Positions 24,631-35,481 of a stretch of 64,000 nt of DNA are shown here, piece by piece. Made by a program: the position numbers and the translations under genes. The first letter of the stretch is position 1; each line of letters begins with the position of its first letter. The notes under the pieces were generated by a model. It made no database searches and was not told the DNA's origin. It worked only from the letters and a program-made list of their open reading frames with translations. Source of the stretch: Calvatia gigantea (taxonomy: Eukaryota > Basidiomycota > Agaricomycetes > Agaricales > Lycoperdaceae); the NCBI GenBank assembly GCA_025093985.1, contig JACAAK010000006.1, positions 2,170,001-2,234,000 on the forward strand, read 5' to 3'.

Positions 24631-25514
24631 ATGTCGAGACATCATTACCCTCACCATTACAAGGGCTCCGGTTATTCAGCCTCGGCGCGAAGCCCCCCTT
24701 TAATCACATTATATGACGTCCCTGGTCATACCCCACAACCATGGGCGCCCAATATCTGGCGCATTCGGCAAGTATTCATCTGAACGAGTTCAATATTTAA
24801 GTGCTTATATGGCCTTGTAGGTTTATTCTGAATTATAAGCGCCTACCATATAAAACCGTCTGGGTCGACTTTCCCGACGTCGAGGCCACACTGCGGTCGA
24901 TTAACGCACCACCGAGCACCGTTCGCGATGACGGTCGACCGGTATATACCCTCCCAGTCATCGTCGATCCACGCAATCCAATGGCACCAGAGGTACTCTC
25001 AAATACGAATCACATTGCCGAGTACCTGGAATCTGCCTACCCGGCACGTCCAGTTTTCCCTGAAGGCTCGCGCGCACTACAAACATTGTTTGTACACTAC
25101 ATTCAAGAGGTGTTCGCGAAACCGTTGTTGCCGATAATGATCCCGCTGAGTCATCAACAACTACCGGAACGGGTGAGGTCGCATTTCCCTCCTTCGCCCT
25201 ATGGGTCAGGTGGAGGGCATGGAGGGCATGGAGGGCTTCATGGGCCATCTGGCCCGCAGAGAGAACAAGCATGGGTTGCTGTGAAGGAGCAATTTGATTT
25301 CTTGGCCATGATTCTGGACAAGAATTCCGGAGACGGAGACGGGGTTGTTGCGATGGGCCGGGAAGTGTCTTATGCTGATTTTGCGCTTTGCTCGGTGTTA
25401 ATCTGGATTGAGAGGATGGCTGCGCACGATGGGTGGGCTCGAGTGCGTACATGGAATAATGGACGGTGGTACAATATCTACGAGAGATGCAGACCATACA
25501 TGGACGAATTGTAG
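24631..25514 (+). CDS. Glutathione S-transferase-like protein (fungal type)
   Basis: Predicted glutathione transferase, a cytosolic detoxification enzyme. Two exons, 24631-24767 and 24821-25514, give 276 residues. The N-terminal thioredoxin-like domain reads ITLYDVPGHTPQPWAPNIWRIRFILNYK...PYKTVWVDFPDVE...YTLPVIVDP...VLSNTNHIAEYLE, where the S-N in the last piece corresponds to the glutathione-contacting position of the family. The helical C-terminal domain ends with SYADFALCSVLIWIERM. A GGHGGHGGLHG insert encoded by a small repeat (25,210-25,240) interrupts the linker. The intron begins GCAAGT, a GC-AG intron; no GT alternative restores the frame. Ends 87 bp before the next gene on the same strand. 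Confidence 0.88.
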
Positions 25515-25601
25515 TATATTTAATTTGTCTGTTGACAAAGTTTATTTATTTATGTCATCGCACTATCGCTTGTTGTTACTTACCACATGGACACATAACA
25601 A

Positions 25602-28600
25602 ATGGCCGCGTCCTCGTACTGCTCGCCGTCCTCCTCAGCAGTCACCATTCCAACACCCGGTAAATCAATTCTTAAACGTCCATCGCAAGCCCCAGCAGTC
25701 TTTATTTTCCAGAATAACCAAGTTCCTGCCCTCAGCCAATCAGCTGCAGAACAACCAGTCGGCAGACGACGAGGCAAAGCCTCTCAAGCGTGCACACTTC
25801 ATTCTTCCAGAAATTGCCATCGTATACCCTATCTCGTCTATCAATCCGCCGTCAACACCGTCGCTCAAGGACGAAAAGCGTGCCATCGAGGACAAGGAGT
25901 ATGAGCGCAGACGCAGAATCGTTCGCGGGTCACCACGGAGCCCAGGCGCAGAGCCAGAGGGATGGTGGGGAATAGACAAAGTCGAGTCGTTCTATCGCGA
26001 GTGCTGTGCTGGCTGTGACGAGGAGCCAGATCCTCAAATCAGCGCTGCTTTCAAGGTCAGTGTCAATCAGCTCACTCATTTTCATCTCAGTTCACCTACA
26101 TCATGATCAACTAGAGTGCAACACACACCAGCCCCCGTGCCATCGATCTGTCGGGTGTACAGCTCACGCCAACGTCTGCGTCCATCCTTTCGGATGTGTT
26201 CATGATAGAATGGGGACTTCGGAAGCTGGTGTTTCGGGAGTGCGACCTGGATGAACACGTATGTCATTGCTTTTTCCTCTGGAACTTTCGTTTACGATGA
26301 TATCTAGACTTTGAAACCTATTCTTCATTCGCTCCTCATTCCAAGCACATTGTCCTTTCTTTCCGTGGCATCCAATCGACGCCTCAGGACACCTGCCTTC
26401 CGGCTCATCGGTGCCTATGTCAAAACGGCCAAGGGTCTACGATTCCTAGATCTCGCACAGAATTCATTAGACAAGAAAGCCATTGAGTACATCGTTGCCG
26501 CATTAGAGATGCCACCGGAACAAGGGCTGGAATCCCTCCGTCTGGATGACTGTTTACTACGCCCGGCAGCCTTGGAAGTACTATGTAAGTATCACCTACA
26601 AACGTGTTGTGTACGAGCCTCAGCCTAATCTATTCCGGTGCAGGCCGTGCGGTGCGGACATCCTCGCTAAAACATATATCCCTACGACATAATCGTATTG
26701 GCTCAGCAGGCGGCGTTGCTCTAGCCCTCATGATCCGCGACTACCCGGACACAATGCCCGGTCTTGTCCCCATCTCCCCAACGCCCTCCAGCTCAGGCAC
26801 ACCAGCATCTTCAGCTGCATCTTCACCAACTACATCCGTTTCAAGCTTACCTCCGGTGACATCCCCACCGGGCACACCCACCTCCAGTACATTACTCCCA
26901 CCTCCGCCTAATAAGGGCGGCCCCCCCTTACCACCGCCTCGACATCCATCGGCAAACCCTATGCAGACAACGTATACACCCTATATACCCCGGAACAAAA
27001 GACGTGCGGGTGGCGGGGGACTTCCGGTGGGAAGTAGTCCGCTTTCGGCTACTGGACAGCAGGTACCGCTAATCACTTCATCTTCTCAGGGTGGAGTTAC
27101 GACGAGGCACCCTGTATCGACGTCCGCGGCTTCAACTCAGGGACGTGGACAAAAACATGCGCATGGAAGACAGGATGGGTCGGTCCCTGTTTCGTCGAGT
27201 AAGCATGATACAGGACCAAGTGCGGCGTTGTTGGATCGTGTGAGGGCGTTAGATTCGTTGCCACGCCTTGGAGCTCTGCGGACGTTGGATTTGAAGGGAA
27301 ATGATCTACGGGTGAGTCGTGATCATCTTTATTCCGAAGTTGTACCGAGCGTTTATGTCTTTTGCATGAAGAATGGGATTACTTATCTTGCACAAGTGCT
27401 CAAACGAAACCGCACCCTCAAGTTATTGAATTTGAGTGAAAACAAGCTGGATGTCGCGTGTTTGGTGTCGATAGCTGAGGCACTTGTGAGTTGTCGCTCG
27501 TGTGATTTGATGGCGCATCATCTTAATGAGGTCAGAAATATAATTCATGCCTAGAAACGCTCGATTTGAGCAAGAATCCATGCTCTGGACCGAGCCTTGA
27601 TGGTGTACGCCCTCCCTTTCTTACTTCGTCCCTTTCAGATACTCACTCATGCTCACCTGTTCGACAGATCCAATCCCTCAGGACTGCGTTCACCCTCAAC
27701 AATTCCCTCAAACGTCTCTTCCTGTCCTCTACACACCTCACCTCCACCGGTGCAATCGCACTCGCAGAGTTCCTTCCTGAATCCACATCCCTCCTCCACC
27801 TTGACCTTACGAACAACGCACTCGATCTCGCTGGTGTTATGGCTCTTAATTCAGGGCTAAAGAGTAACCACGTTATGCGGTGCTTGGATCTGAATATACC
27901 TCCTGGAGATGAGAAATTCGCGAAGTATGTCCCTCCGGCTCCCGTCCTCTTTTTTTCCATTGACGATCATTTGCCGGGTGCAGGATGTGTCGAGAGATTC
28001 TGAATACGTGCGTGAGGAATACGGAAGAGGCGGATCGTAATTCTAGAGCTGCAAACTCTGTTCCTTCGTCTGCTACCTCAGAGACTACTCCAATAGGTGC
28101 AACGGCCTCACAGATCTTAAGCAGGAGGGGACAAAAGAAGGGTGTGTGGGGATTGATCGAGGAGAGCGAGCTAGCTCGATCGATTAGAAAGGACGAAGCA
28201 AAGAAGGTGCGTTTCCGTCTACTCCCTCGCCATGTGGTTGCTTACGGGTTAGAATTCATAGATGGAGAACGACGTCGTAACACGTGCACGGGGTTGTATA
28301 TCTCAACTTTCCACCGTCATTGCTGCATCTATCCCGCCTTCACCCCCTGCCACGCCTTTGACGCCCGCCGATATCAATAATAAGGTTCCTACACTAGAAG
28401 AAGCAACGACACTCAGTGGAGCGATAATTGTCGAACTACGCACTGAAATTCAAGCGACAGACGACCCTAGGCGGCTGGAGGAATTATTGACAGTGAACGA
28501 CGAACTCCTCGCTTCGCTCAAACAGATTCCATCTTTCATTGACGGTGGTATTGGTAATGGTAGCGGTGGGGGAGATGCTGGGAAACGGCCGAAGCTGGTG

Positions 28601-29668
28601 CTGCAAGGACTGGGATTGTCATTTGACAATAATGATGCTAAGGCTGAGGCTAATGGTAATATACCAGCACCGACACCTGGGGAGAGAGAGACGCGTACTG
28701 ATGACGATCCTGGTATCCCTGATGCAGATACTATCGTTTCCAGTGAGGGCCTGAATGGAATAGCAGAATCGGCGAGTCAAGTTCCTGCTGCAGCGAGGGG
28801 CGATGACGAGGGAGGTGACACGACCCCCACGACACCGCGTATTGATAAGGGCAAAGGCCGCGCAGAGCCGGAGGAAGAGGAGCCGGAGAAGGTGTTGAGC
28901 CCTTCGTATGAACTTGGTGAAGAAGACGAGGAAGACGAGGAGGGCGTTGAGTATACCATTCCTGAGGAGATAGCTGCACTTATGCCATCACCTACCGAGC
29001 GGTACGTCATAGGTGCCTTTCGTGTGTGTACTGACGACAACTAATCCTTTACAATGTGGTTGGGTTCACCTAGATCGAGAAGTTGGGTAGCGGAGGAAGG
29101 GGAAATATTCAGGAAGGGGACTGTGCTTCTCGGACCAGAAGAGTTGGAGGGCGAGTATGCGGGTGAGGAGTTACGGAAAGAGGTATGCCCACACCCTCGA
29201 AATCTCAATATGACTAAAGCCGTCTTGCAGCTGCTCGAAGCCATGGTCGAACGCCCACCACCCCGACCAATCCACGACGATTTCGTGGTGGACCCCCTTC
29301 TCGGAGACGACCTGGATGGAACACCAATGAACGGGCTTTTGTCACCATTACCTCCCTCCGTCGGCTCCCCATCTACCTCCAGTCCCATATTCACTGACAA
29401 CACTGGACTCATCAGCCCCATAGGTGAGCAGCAGAAACCACCACCGAGACCATACATCCCACGACGCACATCTTCGACTTCGAACTCGATCATGGGGGTT
29501 ATTTCACCTACGTTAAGCGGCGCGGGAACTGCTTCGCCGAATCTCGGACACCAGTCACACGACGGTTCGAGTTCCCCTGTGGTTGGACCTAGGAGTGGGA
29601 TCGCCAAACGCGCTTACACATGTACCAGCGTTTGTGAAACGAACGAGGTCATTGGATGCAAGTTCTGA
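25602..29668 (+). CDS. Leucine-rich-repeat (RNI-like) protein, Mhp1-like
   Basis: Large fungal LRR protein resembling the Mhp1-type cell-wall biogenesis proteins (family recalled, not searched). The N-terminal block has GKSILKRP, LFSRITKFLP, AKPLKRAHFILPEIAIVYPISS and EKRAIEDKEYERRRRIVRGS. RNI-type repeats follow: GVQLTPTSASIL, LRFLDLAQNSLDKKAI, LKHISLRHNRIGSAGGVALA, LRTLDLKGNDL, LKLLNLSENKLDVA and LLHLDLTNNALDLAGVMAL. A Pro/Ser-rich insert is at 26,760-27,230, and the tail is disordered and acidic. At least seven introns. GKSILKRP (frame of ATG 25602) and LFSRITKFLP (about 25,698) lie in different frames with no workable intron between, so there is a frameshift near 25,690 in this sequence. 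The end is uncertain: a TGA at 29,668, or an alternative splice giving FVKRTRSLDASSDSPSG just beyond. Confidence 0.8.
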
Positions 29669-29682
29669 TTCACCCTCCGGTT

Positions 29683-30260
29683 GATGCGGACCAGAATCTA
29701 GGAGGGGAAGACTAATTTGGACCCCTATTTTTGGTTTCGAGATCAAGGATAGCCTTTTACTTAGTGATCCTGAATAATTCTGTGGTATCTACGTCTTCTC
29801 TACATGCACATTTTAGTGACGCGTGATTTGATTTGCAAGCTGGGAAGGTTACTCTGCGTTCGGTTGACATCCACTACTGAATGCCTACGAAGACATACAC
29901 GCCAACGCCAAATATTTGATACCACTTATTTACCGACCTCCAACACGTTGCCGGGTGATCCTGCTCGTGTACTCCCCCGCGAGCGCTAGACTCCCGGGCT
30001 GAAAATAGACGTAGACATAGGTTATATTTAGTATGGATACCGACAGCGGCTCTGGGTAATTCTATCCTACCCGTACCTGCTCTACACACACATTTGAAAG
30101 GCAAGGGCAGGTCCTTTGCAACTCAGGGCACCGGACCGGAAGTCTTGCTGTATAACCTCTTTCAACTGCTGGGAGAAAAGTGGCCCAATAGCCGGCGTCA
30201 TTTTGATAACAAAGGGAATATGAAGAAATAGCAAATGGTGCGTGGGGGTATAAGTGTGAA
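29683..30260. other. Junction between Mhp1-like gene and NLR array
   Basis: No gene. A short segment at 29,985-30,010 matches 34,195-34,215 and 38,275-38,298, the edges of array units. From about 30,015 the sequence becomes recognisably paralogous to 35,245 onward, marking the left edge of the segmental duplication. Confidence 0.6.
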
Positions 30261-32784
30261 TTAGTAGGGATATGGAATACAATAATATCGAACCACAGTA
30301 TGACCCCCCCTCTTTGGTATCTGTGTGATAAATGAACGCATTCCTCCTTTCAGGTGTACTCCCGCAAATCAGAACACGTTCTTCAGGATTATCCGCTTGG
30401 AATGACTGCAGCTCAATCGTGAACTTTTGCAGAGCACGGGAAGAATCCGGATGCTGGGAAAATTCCAACCATCATTAGGTGAGAACATCGGTCACGGCAA
30501 CATCAAGGATATCATCTACTCACAGATCTTTCCATTAAGTACCTCAGCACCATAGTTGTGAAAGGTGCAGAATGGGCCTGTTTCTCCGGCAAGTCCAGGT
30601 GATTCACCTTTAGGTCCCGCAACGGGACCTCTCTGAACTAGTCCTCTGGCTTTCTAGTTCTTCTCGGAAACCCTACCGACTAGCGATCAACGGGAAATCG
30701 GTTGCACAAACAGTCGGAGATAGGACATACGTATGATACATCCCAGAGTACGAACAACCATTTAATCAAACGACATGTTTGGTGGTCAAGCCAATAAAGC
30801 TCGGCAGCAGTTGCATCTGACTTAGAGCATCCAGGCATTCGGATCGATCTTGACGAGAATGAAATGGTCCCCTCCCCCGATCGGTTCTAATGTCCCCAGT
30901 TACAGCGCGGTATAGGTTATCCTTGGCGTCTTTCTCTATTTTCTGGTAGAAACTCGAGCCCAAGATTATCGGTAATCGGGACGTATATTGGTCCCACCTG
31001 GTTTCCCAGGGTTTGGTGAGGTATAGCCGGTAAAGGGAGCGAACAACGTCATCAACAGATTCACCAAGATCAATAGAAAAGACCTTGGATCTTGTAGGAT
31101 CGATGAGGTAATCGGCAAAAGAAGCATGGAGAAAGGACACTCCGGTTTCGTGCGCGGCCTCTAGACGTGGAACTTCAAGCACGGAGTGGAGTTTGTGAAG
31201 AGAACCGTATACGACGCTCTGTTCTAGTCCGAGGATGATGGACATTCCCATGAAGCTGCGTGAGTCGGGGCTGAGTGGGTAGGAAAGACCATTGCCAGTG
31301 TTAGACCGCGTGCAGAGAACAAATCCAAGAATTCGCCTCGTAGTGCGCCACACTCTTGCAGGGATGGATGTGAGAATTTGGGTATACAATGCGTCGAGGA
31401 GCGCAAATGGGTGCTCGTCGGTCACCGCAAGAACCAAGTGGCCAATGACGGATAAGAGTAGGTTGAGCCGAGACATCGGATCAGCGTGATCTGGGTCTTC
31501 CATGAAACGAACGGCAGTCCTTGCAAATACTGAAAAGGCCCCGTGCACCGTTGGTGAGCGTAAGGAACTGCTGCTTCATTTGGCCACTTGGGCGGGATGT
31601 GCGGAAATTGCCTCCGCATAGAACTGAAGCTAGCGTTCAAGTAGATCTCGACATCCTGACAGGCTTCAGTGGAGTTAATTGGCACATACTCCGACCAATG
31701 GCTCAGAGCGACTGCCTCGTCGGTGAACGTGGCCACTATATGGGGTTCGGGTCGACTGGAGATGGCCCATACGAGGGGTGCATGGGGGAAGGTGAGAACG
31801 AACTCGCTGACAAGCTGAACGATTTGGCATTGCTGACCCACACCTTCGCATTCGTCCAACCCATCCAATAAGATAGCCCGTGAACCCTCTCCCCTTCCAA
31901 TTCCCCCATTTCCAAATGGCTCGACAATGAAGATTCGGAATTGCTCTTTCATCCCTTTCTTCAAGAGACTCGGATCGAGAGCAATTTGCGCTGCAATATG
32001 AGCCCGATAGGCAGGTATCCTTGTAGCCAACTGGAAAGCGACGGTGACGAAGACGCGTTGAGGGTCCTTCCGATCGTTAAGCTTTGAGAAGAACAACGTT
32101 GCTCCAAGGCGATCAGAGGTGGTGAGAAACTCGGCGAAGGTCTGAATTACTGCTGACTTGCCAACGCCAGCAGGCCCATTCAGCCACAAAAAGCCCTTCT
32201 GCCGCATTTTATCATGGAACCATGTGATGATCTTCCCGGTGAGTTGAACCCGCGTACCGGGATGACACAGAGGTGGAGGGTCACGAGCGGAAGAGTCATA
32301 TTCTGCTCCGTCAATAATACGTTCGGAAAGTGCTTTCATCGCTGCAAGGCAATCGAGTTGTTAATCGGCATGAGCAACAGGGTTACGTCATGTTCTTACC
32401 AGGAGTGACGATATCACGATCTTCCTGGACGCTAAACGTGGGATTATTCAAAATGATATCATGAGCATTAGGGAAGAAACTAGTGCCTGTGCTCGTCGCT
32501 GAGTTGACGAGGGTTGCAACGAGCGGGAGAGGAGGGAGAGGATGCCGGACAGAGGGGAGGGATTGGACTGGGTGCCGGAGGGGGGATGGAACCGAGGGCG
32601 GAACTGGAGATGCGATTGGAGACAGAACTGGGGACGAAAGTGAGGTTATGACCGGGAACGGGACCATGGATAGGGCTCGCGGCGGGCTTGAGGGTGGGGT
32701 TGAGGGTGAGACTGGGTCAAAGGTCTGTAATAATTATAAAGCCCTCAGCCTTGCCCTTTTCGAACGGCGAGTCGTTCCTTGCAT
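30261..32784 (-). pseudogene. NACHT NLR-like gene, disrupted (copy A)
   Basis: Close paralogue of the intact copy B. The N-terminal motif FFPNAHDIILNNPTF is near 32,440, Walker A GPAGVGKSA near 32,170, Walker B ILLDGLDECEG near 31,860, SRPEPH near 31,745, and the FLHASFADYLIDPTRS element near 31,110. The last exon ends RVLICGSTP...YYCIPYPY with TAA at 30261-30263. Lesions relative to copy B: exon 1 stops after KRARLRAL (about 32,735); two one-base insertions at about 31,540-31,600 split the NACHT and C-terminal halves; three one-base insertions lie in the penultimate exon near 30,600-30,660. The ATPase motifs themselves are still perfect, so decay looks recent. Confidence 0.88.
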
Positions 32785-32950
32785 ATTTCCAAGATTCTGG
32801 TGTTTCAGAGGAAAGATGAGACAACGGGTATGAGGCAGGCAAGCAAGTAGGGATGGGGCAGGCACCGCGATTAAATTGGTGATTTCTTTCTCCTTTTATA
32901 TAGACATGGAAAGGAAGGAAAGAAAGCAGGTATGGAGGCGGCATGGATCC

Positions 32951-32956
32951 CACGTG
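32951..32956. promoter_or_regulatory. CACGTG (E-box-like) upstream of NLR copy A
   Basis: Palindromic CACGTG 167 bp upstream of the copy A ATG, within a CCCACGTGTCGA context shared with copy B. A likely bHLH-type site by sequence only; no binding evidence. Confidence 0.4.
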
Positions 32957-33184
32957 TCGATTTGGCCACAAAGCGCCTGGCAGGCTGGCTTCTGTGTTGT
33001 GTGCGAACAGCCCCAAGCGCGAGGTACAATACATACTTCATTGTTCCATAGGCGCGCACGAACCCGAATACTTTAACTTATGCCGATGACCACTGTCCGG
33101 CTACTGGAACCGGAAGCGAGTCGGGAAGGATACCGAAAGAAAAAATGAGAATTGCAAAGGACTAGCCAAAGCCACTAAAGTGTT

Positions 33185-34190
33185 TCACCAACTCTCCCAG
33201 AAATTGTCATCATATGCCCCGTCTTGTCTGTCAACTTACCCCTCCACCCGAGGACGCAAAACGTGCTATCGAGGATTGAGAGTACGCGACGCAGACACAG
33301 GGTCGTTCCTCAGGCTACCACTGGCACGGGAACGCAGGCGCACAACCAGAGCATGAACGAAGTCTAGTTGTTTTATCAAGAGTGCTGCCACAAATAGCCA
33401 GACGCTCATATCAACGTAGCTTCCAGTATGTTGGCCGTTCAGCTCACGCCAACATCTACTTTCATTGATTCGCCCTTCGCGTTCACGATAGAGCGCGGAC
33501 CGCAGAAGCTGATCTTTCGGGAACATAACCTGGATGAACATGTACGTCTTGTCTTTTCTTCTGGAACTTTCATTTATGACGATATCTAGGGGCTTTGGAA
33601 CCTTTTCTTCGAATCTTCGTTCGTTTTCCACTTCATGCACACTATCTCCTTCTCGGTTACATCTAAATAATCTAATCGTCTTTTCAAAACACATGCATTC
33701 CGGCTCGTCAGCGCCCGTTAAAGGGACTAAGGGACTACCACCTCAAGATCTCGCGGAGGATCCATTAAACAAAAAAAACATGGGGACGTCGTTGCCACAC
33801 CGCCCCGGAACAAGGGCTGTAATCCCTCCAGGTTCCTGTCCCGCAAATCCCTCCGTCCAGGTGATTGTTTATCACGTCCGGCGGCTTTGGAGGCACTATG
33901 TAAGCGCTATTTACAAACGTGCTGGATGAGAGCTGCGGTTTAATCTATTCCATTGCAGGCCGTGCGGTACGGACATCCTCACCGAAACACAAATAAAACA
34001 ACAAAATCGTACCAGCTCAGCAGGTTGCATCACGTTAGCCCTTATGCATTATGGTCCGCGACAACGCGGATCAACGTTCAACATTCGGGGTCGGGCCTCG
34101 ATGGTGTATGCCCTCCTGTTTTCGTGCTTCTGTCTGGCCACACATTCTTATCTGCATAACCCCTCGGAACAGCATTTACACTGACAATTC
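33185..34190 (+). pseudogene. Partial duplicate of the Mhp1-like LRR gene
   Basis: Degenerate copy of 25,800-27,650. It has counterparts of LPEIAIVYPISS, of VQLTPTSASIL (here VQLTPTSTFI), of LRKLVFRECDLDEH (here PQKLIFREHNLDEH), and of the segment beginning GCAGGCCGTGCGGT (26,640; here 33,955). It then jumps to the GLDGV..PP piece of 27,597, skipping the Pro/Ser-rich exon. Intron sequence is retained (33,542-33,592 matches 26,258-26,308), so it arose by DNA duplication rather than from mRNA. Many stops and frameshifts; not functional. Confidence 0.85.
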
Positions 34191-34204
34191 CCTCTGAACT
34201 CTTA

Positions 34205-34712
34205 AGCTTAAAATAGACGTGTACATGTGGAATACAATGGAATTCATATTCATTGTCACCTTTCATTTCGATGGCCATCACAATATATATATACGAATAC
34301 ATTCCTCTTCTTAGGCGTACTCCCATAAATTAGAACACGCTTACCGGGATGTTCCAGATAAAATAATTACAACTCGGCCGTGAGTTTTTGTGGGGCATGG
34401 GGAGAATCTGGGGACTCGTGTCCAGGAGTACACGTCGAGCACGCTGCTTTCTTACCAATTTTTTCATCGGGTTGCATTGTGCCACAGCTGTGGAAGATGC
34501 TAGCGGTCTTGTTTCTTCCGATATCTAGGTGGTTTACTTTCAGGTCCCCCAACGCAAGCTCTTTGCATAGCCTTCTATGTTCCAGTTCTTCCCGAAACGT
34601 CTATCGAGTGACAGCCAGCAATCAGAGAACTGCCGTATAAGCACGAAGTACAGGACGTACGTTTCAAAACTTGAACGCCCGGTTAATAAAACTGATCTAC
34701 AAAGATATAATT
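34205..34712 (-). pseudogene. Truncated NLR 3' end
   Basis: Matches the last two exons and introns of NLR copy C (38,300-38,810): GDLKVNHLDIGRNK, a P-x-K-R-V-L-I-Y-G-S-T-P-like stretch, and the antisense of the final exon. Similarity stops abruptly at about 34,712, just inside the main NACHT exon, and the usual Y-C-I-P-Y-P-Y end is lost. It is the right edge of the duplicated segment. Confidence 0.8.
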
Positions 34713-35244
34713 TTGATATGTGCTACAAAAAGTTGTCGTAGCCAACAGCTATACGTAGTGGCAGTAAATTCCAGTTTTTTACTAGGTGATCAACAACAGA
34801 ATGTAAACATGTATACATGTTTACGACTAACGGATCAACGATCGGACTGACCCCGTGATAACGAACTAACAATAAACAACGCACAGACCTCACTCGAAGA
34901 AGCATATAAACGGACACCTCCCTTCTCGGGATCTCTCTCTTCTCTTTCCCCCTCTTGAGCTGCTATTATCTCTCTACACGCGTGTATTTCTCATACAACC
35001 AAAAATCGTGACTTCGAGTCTGTTCATTTCCGAGGGAACGTAAGTCACATATTGTATCTGGTAAAGCCTAGCAGTCGTCACTGCAGGCTTACACAGAAGT
35101 CTCCGTGGCTCCAACTGACCATGGCCGTCAGGTTTTTTGATAATTAAGCCTCAGGTAGGGTCTTCAGATTCACGGCTTCAGATCATGGATGGTTTACCTT
35201 CGACTCATGAGTATTCAGGAGAGAGATGTGTACTGACAACGGTG
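34713..35244. other. Spacer with orphan promoter-like sequence
   Basis: No gene. At 34,900-34,985 a CATATAAAC box is followed by a long CT-rich tract, the look of a strong fungal core promoter on the plus strand, but nothing codable follows before the next NLR 3' end. Probably a relic of a lost gene. Confidence 0.4.
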
Positions 35245-35481
35245 GGTTATAATTAGCGGGGATGCGGGTAGCGGTTCTGGGGAATTCTGCTGTATTTGTG
35301 CCTTCTCTCCATGCACAACTTGTGTGATAAGGGCAGGACCTTTGCAACCCAGGCCACCAAACTAGAAGTCTTGCTGTATAACTTCTCTCAACAACTGGGA
35401 GAAAAGTGACCAGTAGCTAGCATATTTTTAATGAGAGGAGGAATATGGAGAAACAGCAAACGTGGAGGGTATAAATGTTAA

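Larger units (their letters stand above)
30015..34712. repeat. Segmental duplication, left unit
   Basis: Paralogous to 35,245-38,830. It carries NLR copy A, an Mhp1-like remnant and a truncated NLR 3' end, in that order. A 40-base identical run is seen at 30,321-30,360 and 35,541-35,580. The unit is longer than its partner mainly because the Mhp1-like remnant here is about 1 kb instead of about 0.2 kb. Confidence 0.85.

Noticed and set aside
33185..34190. Mhp1-like remnant considered as a processed retrocopy
   Set aside because: Intron sequence is retained, so it derives from genomic DNA.
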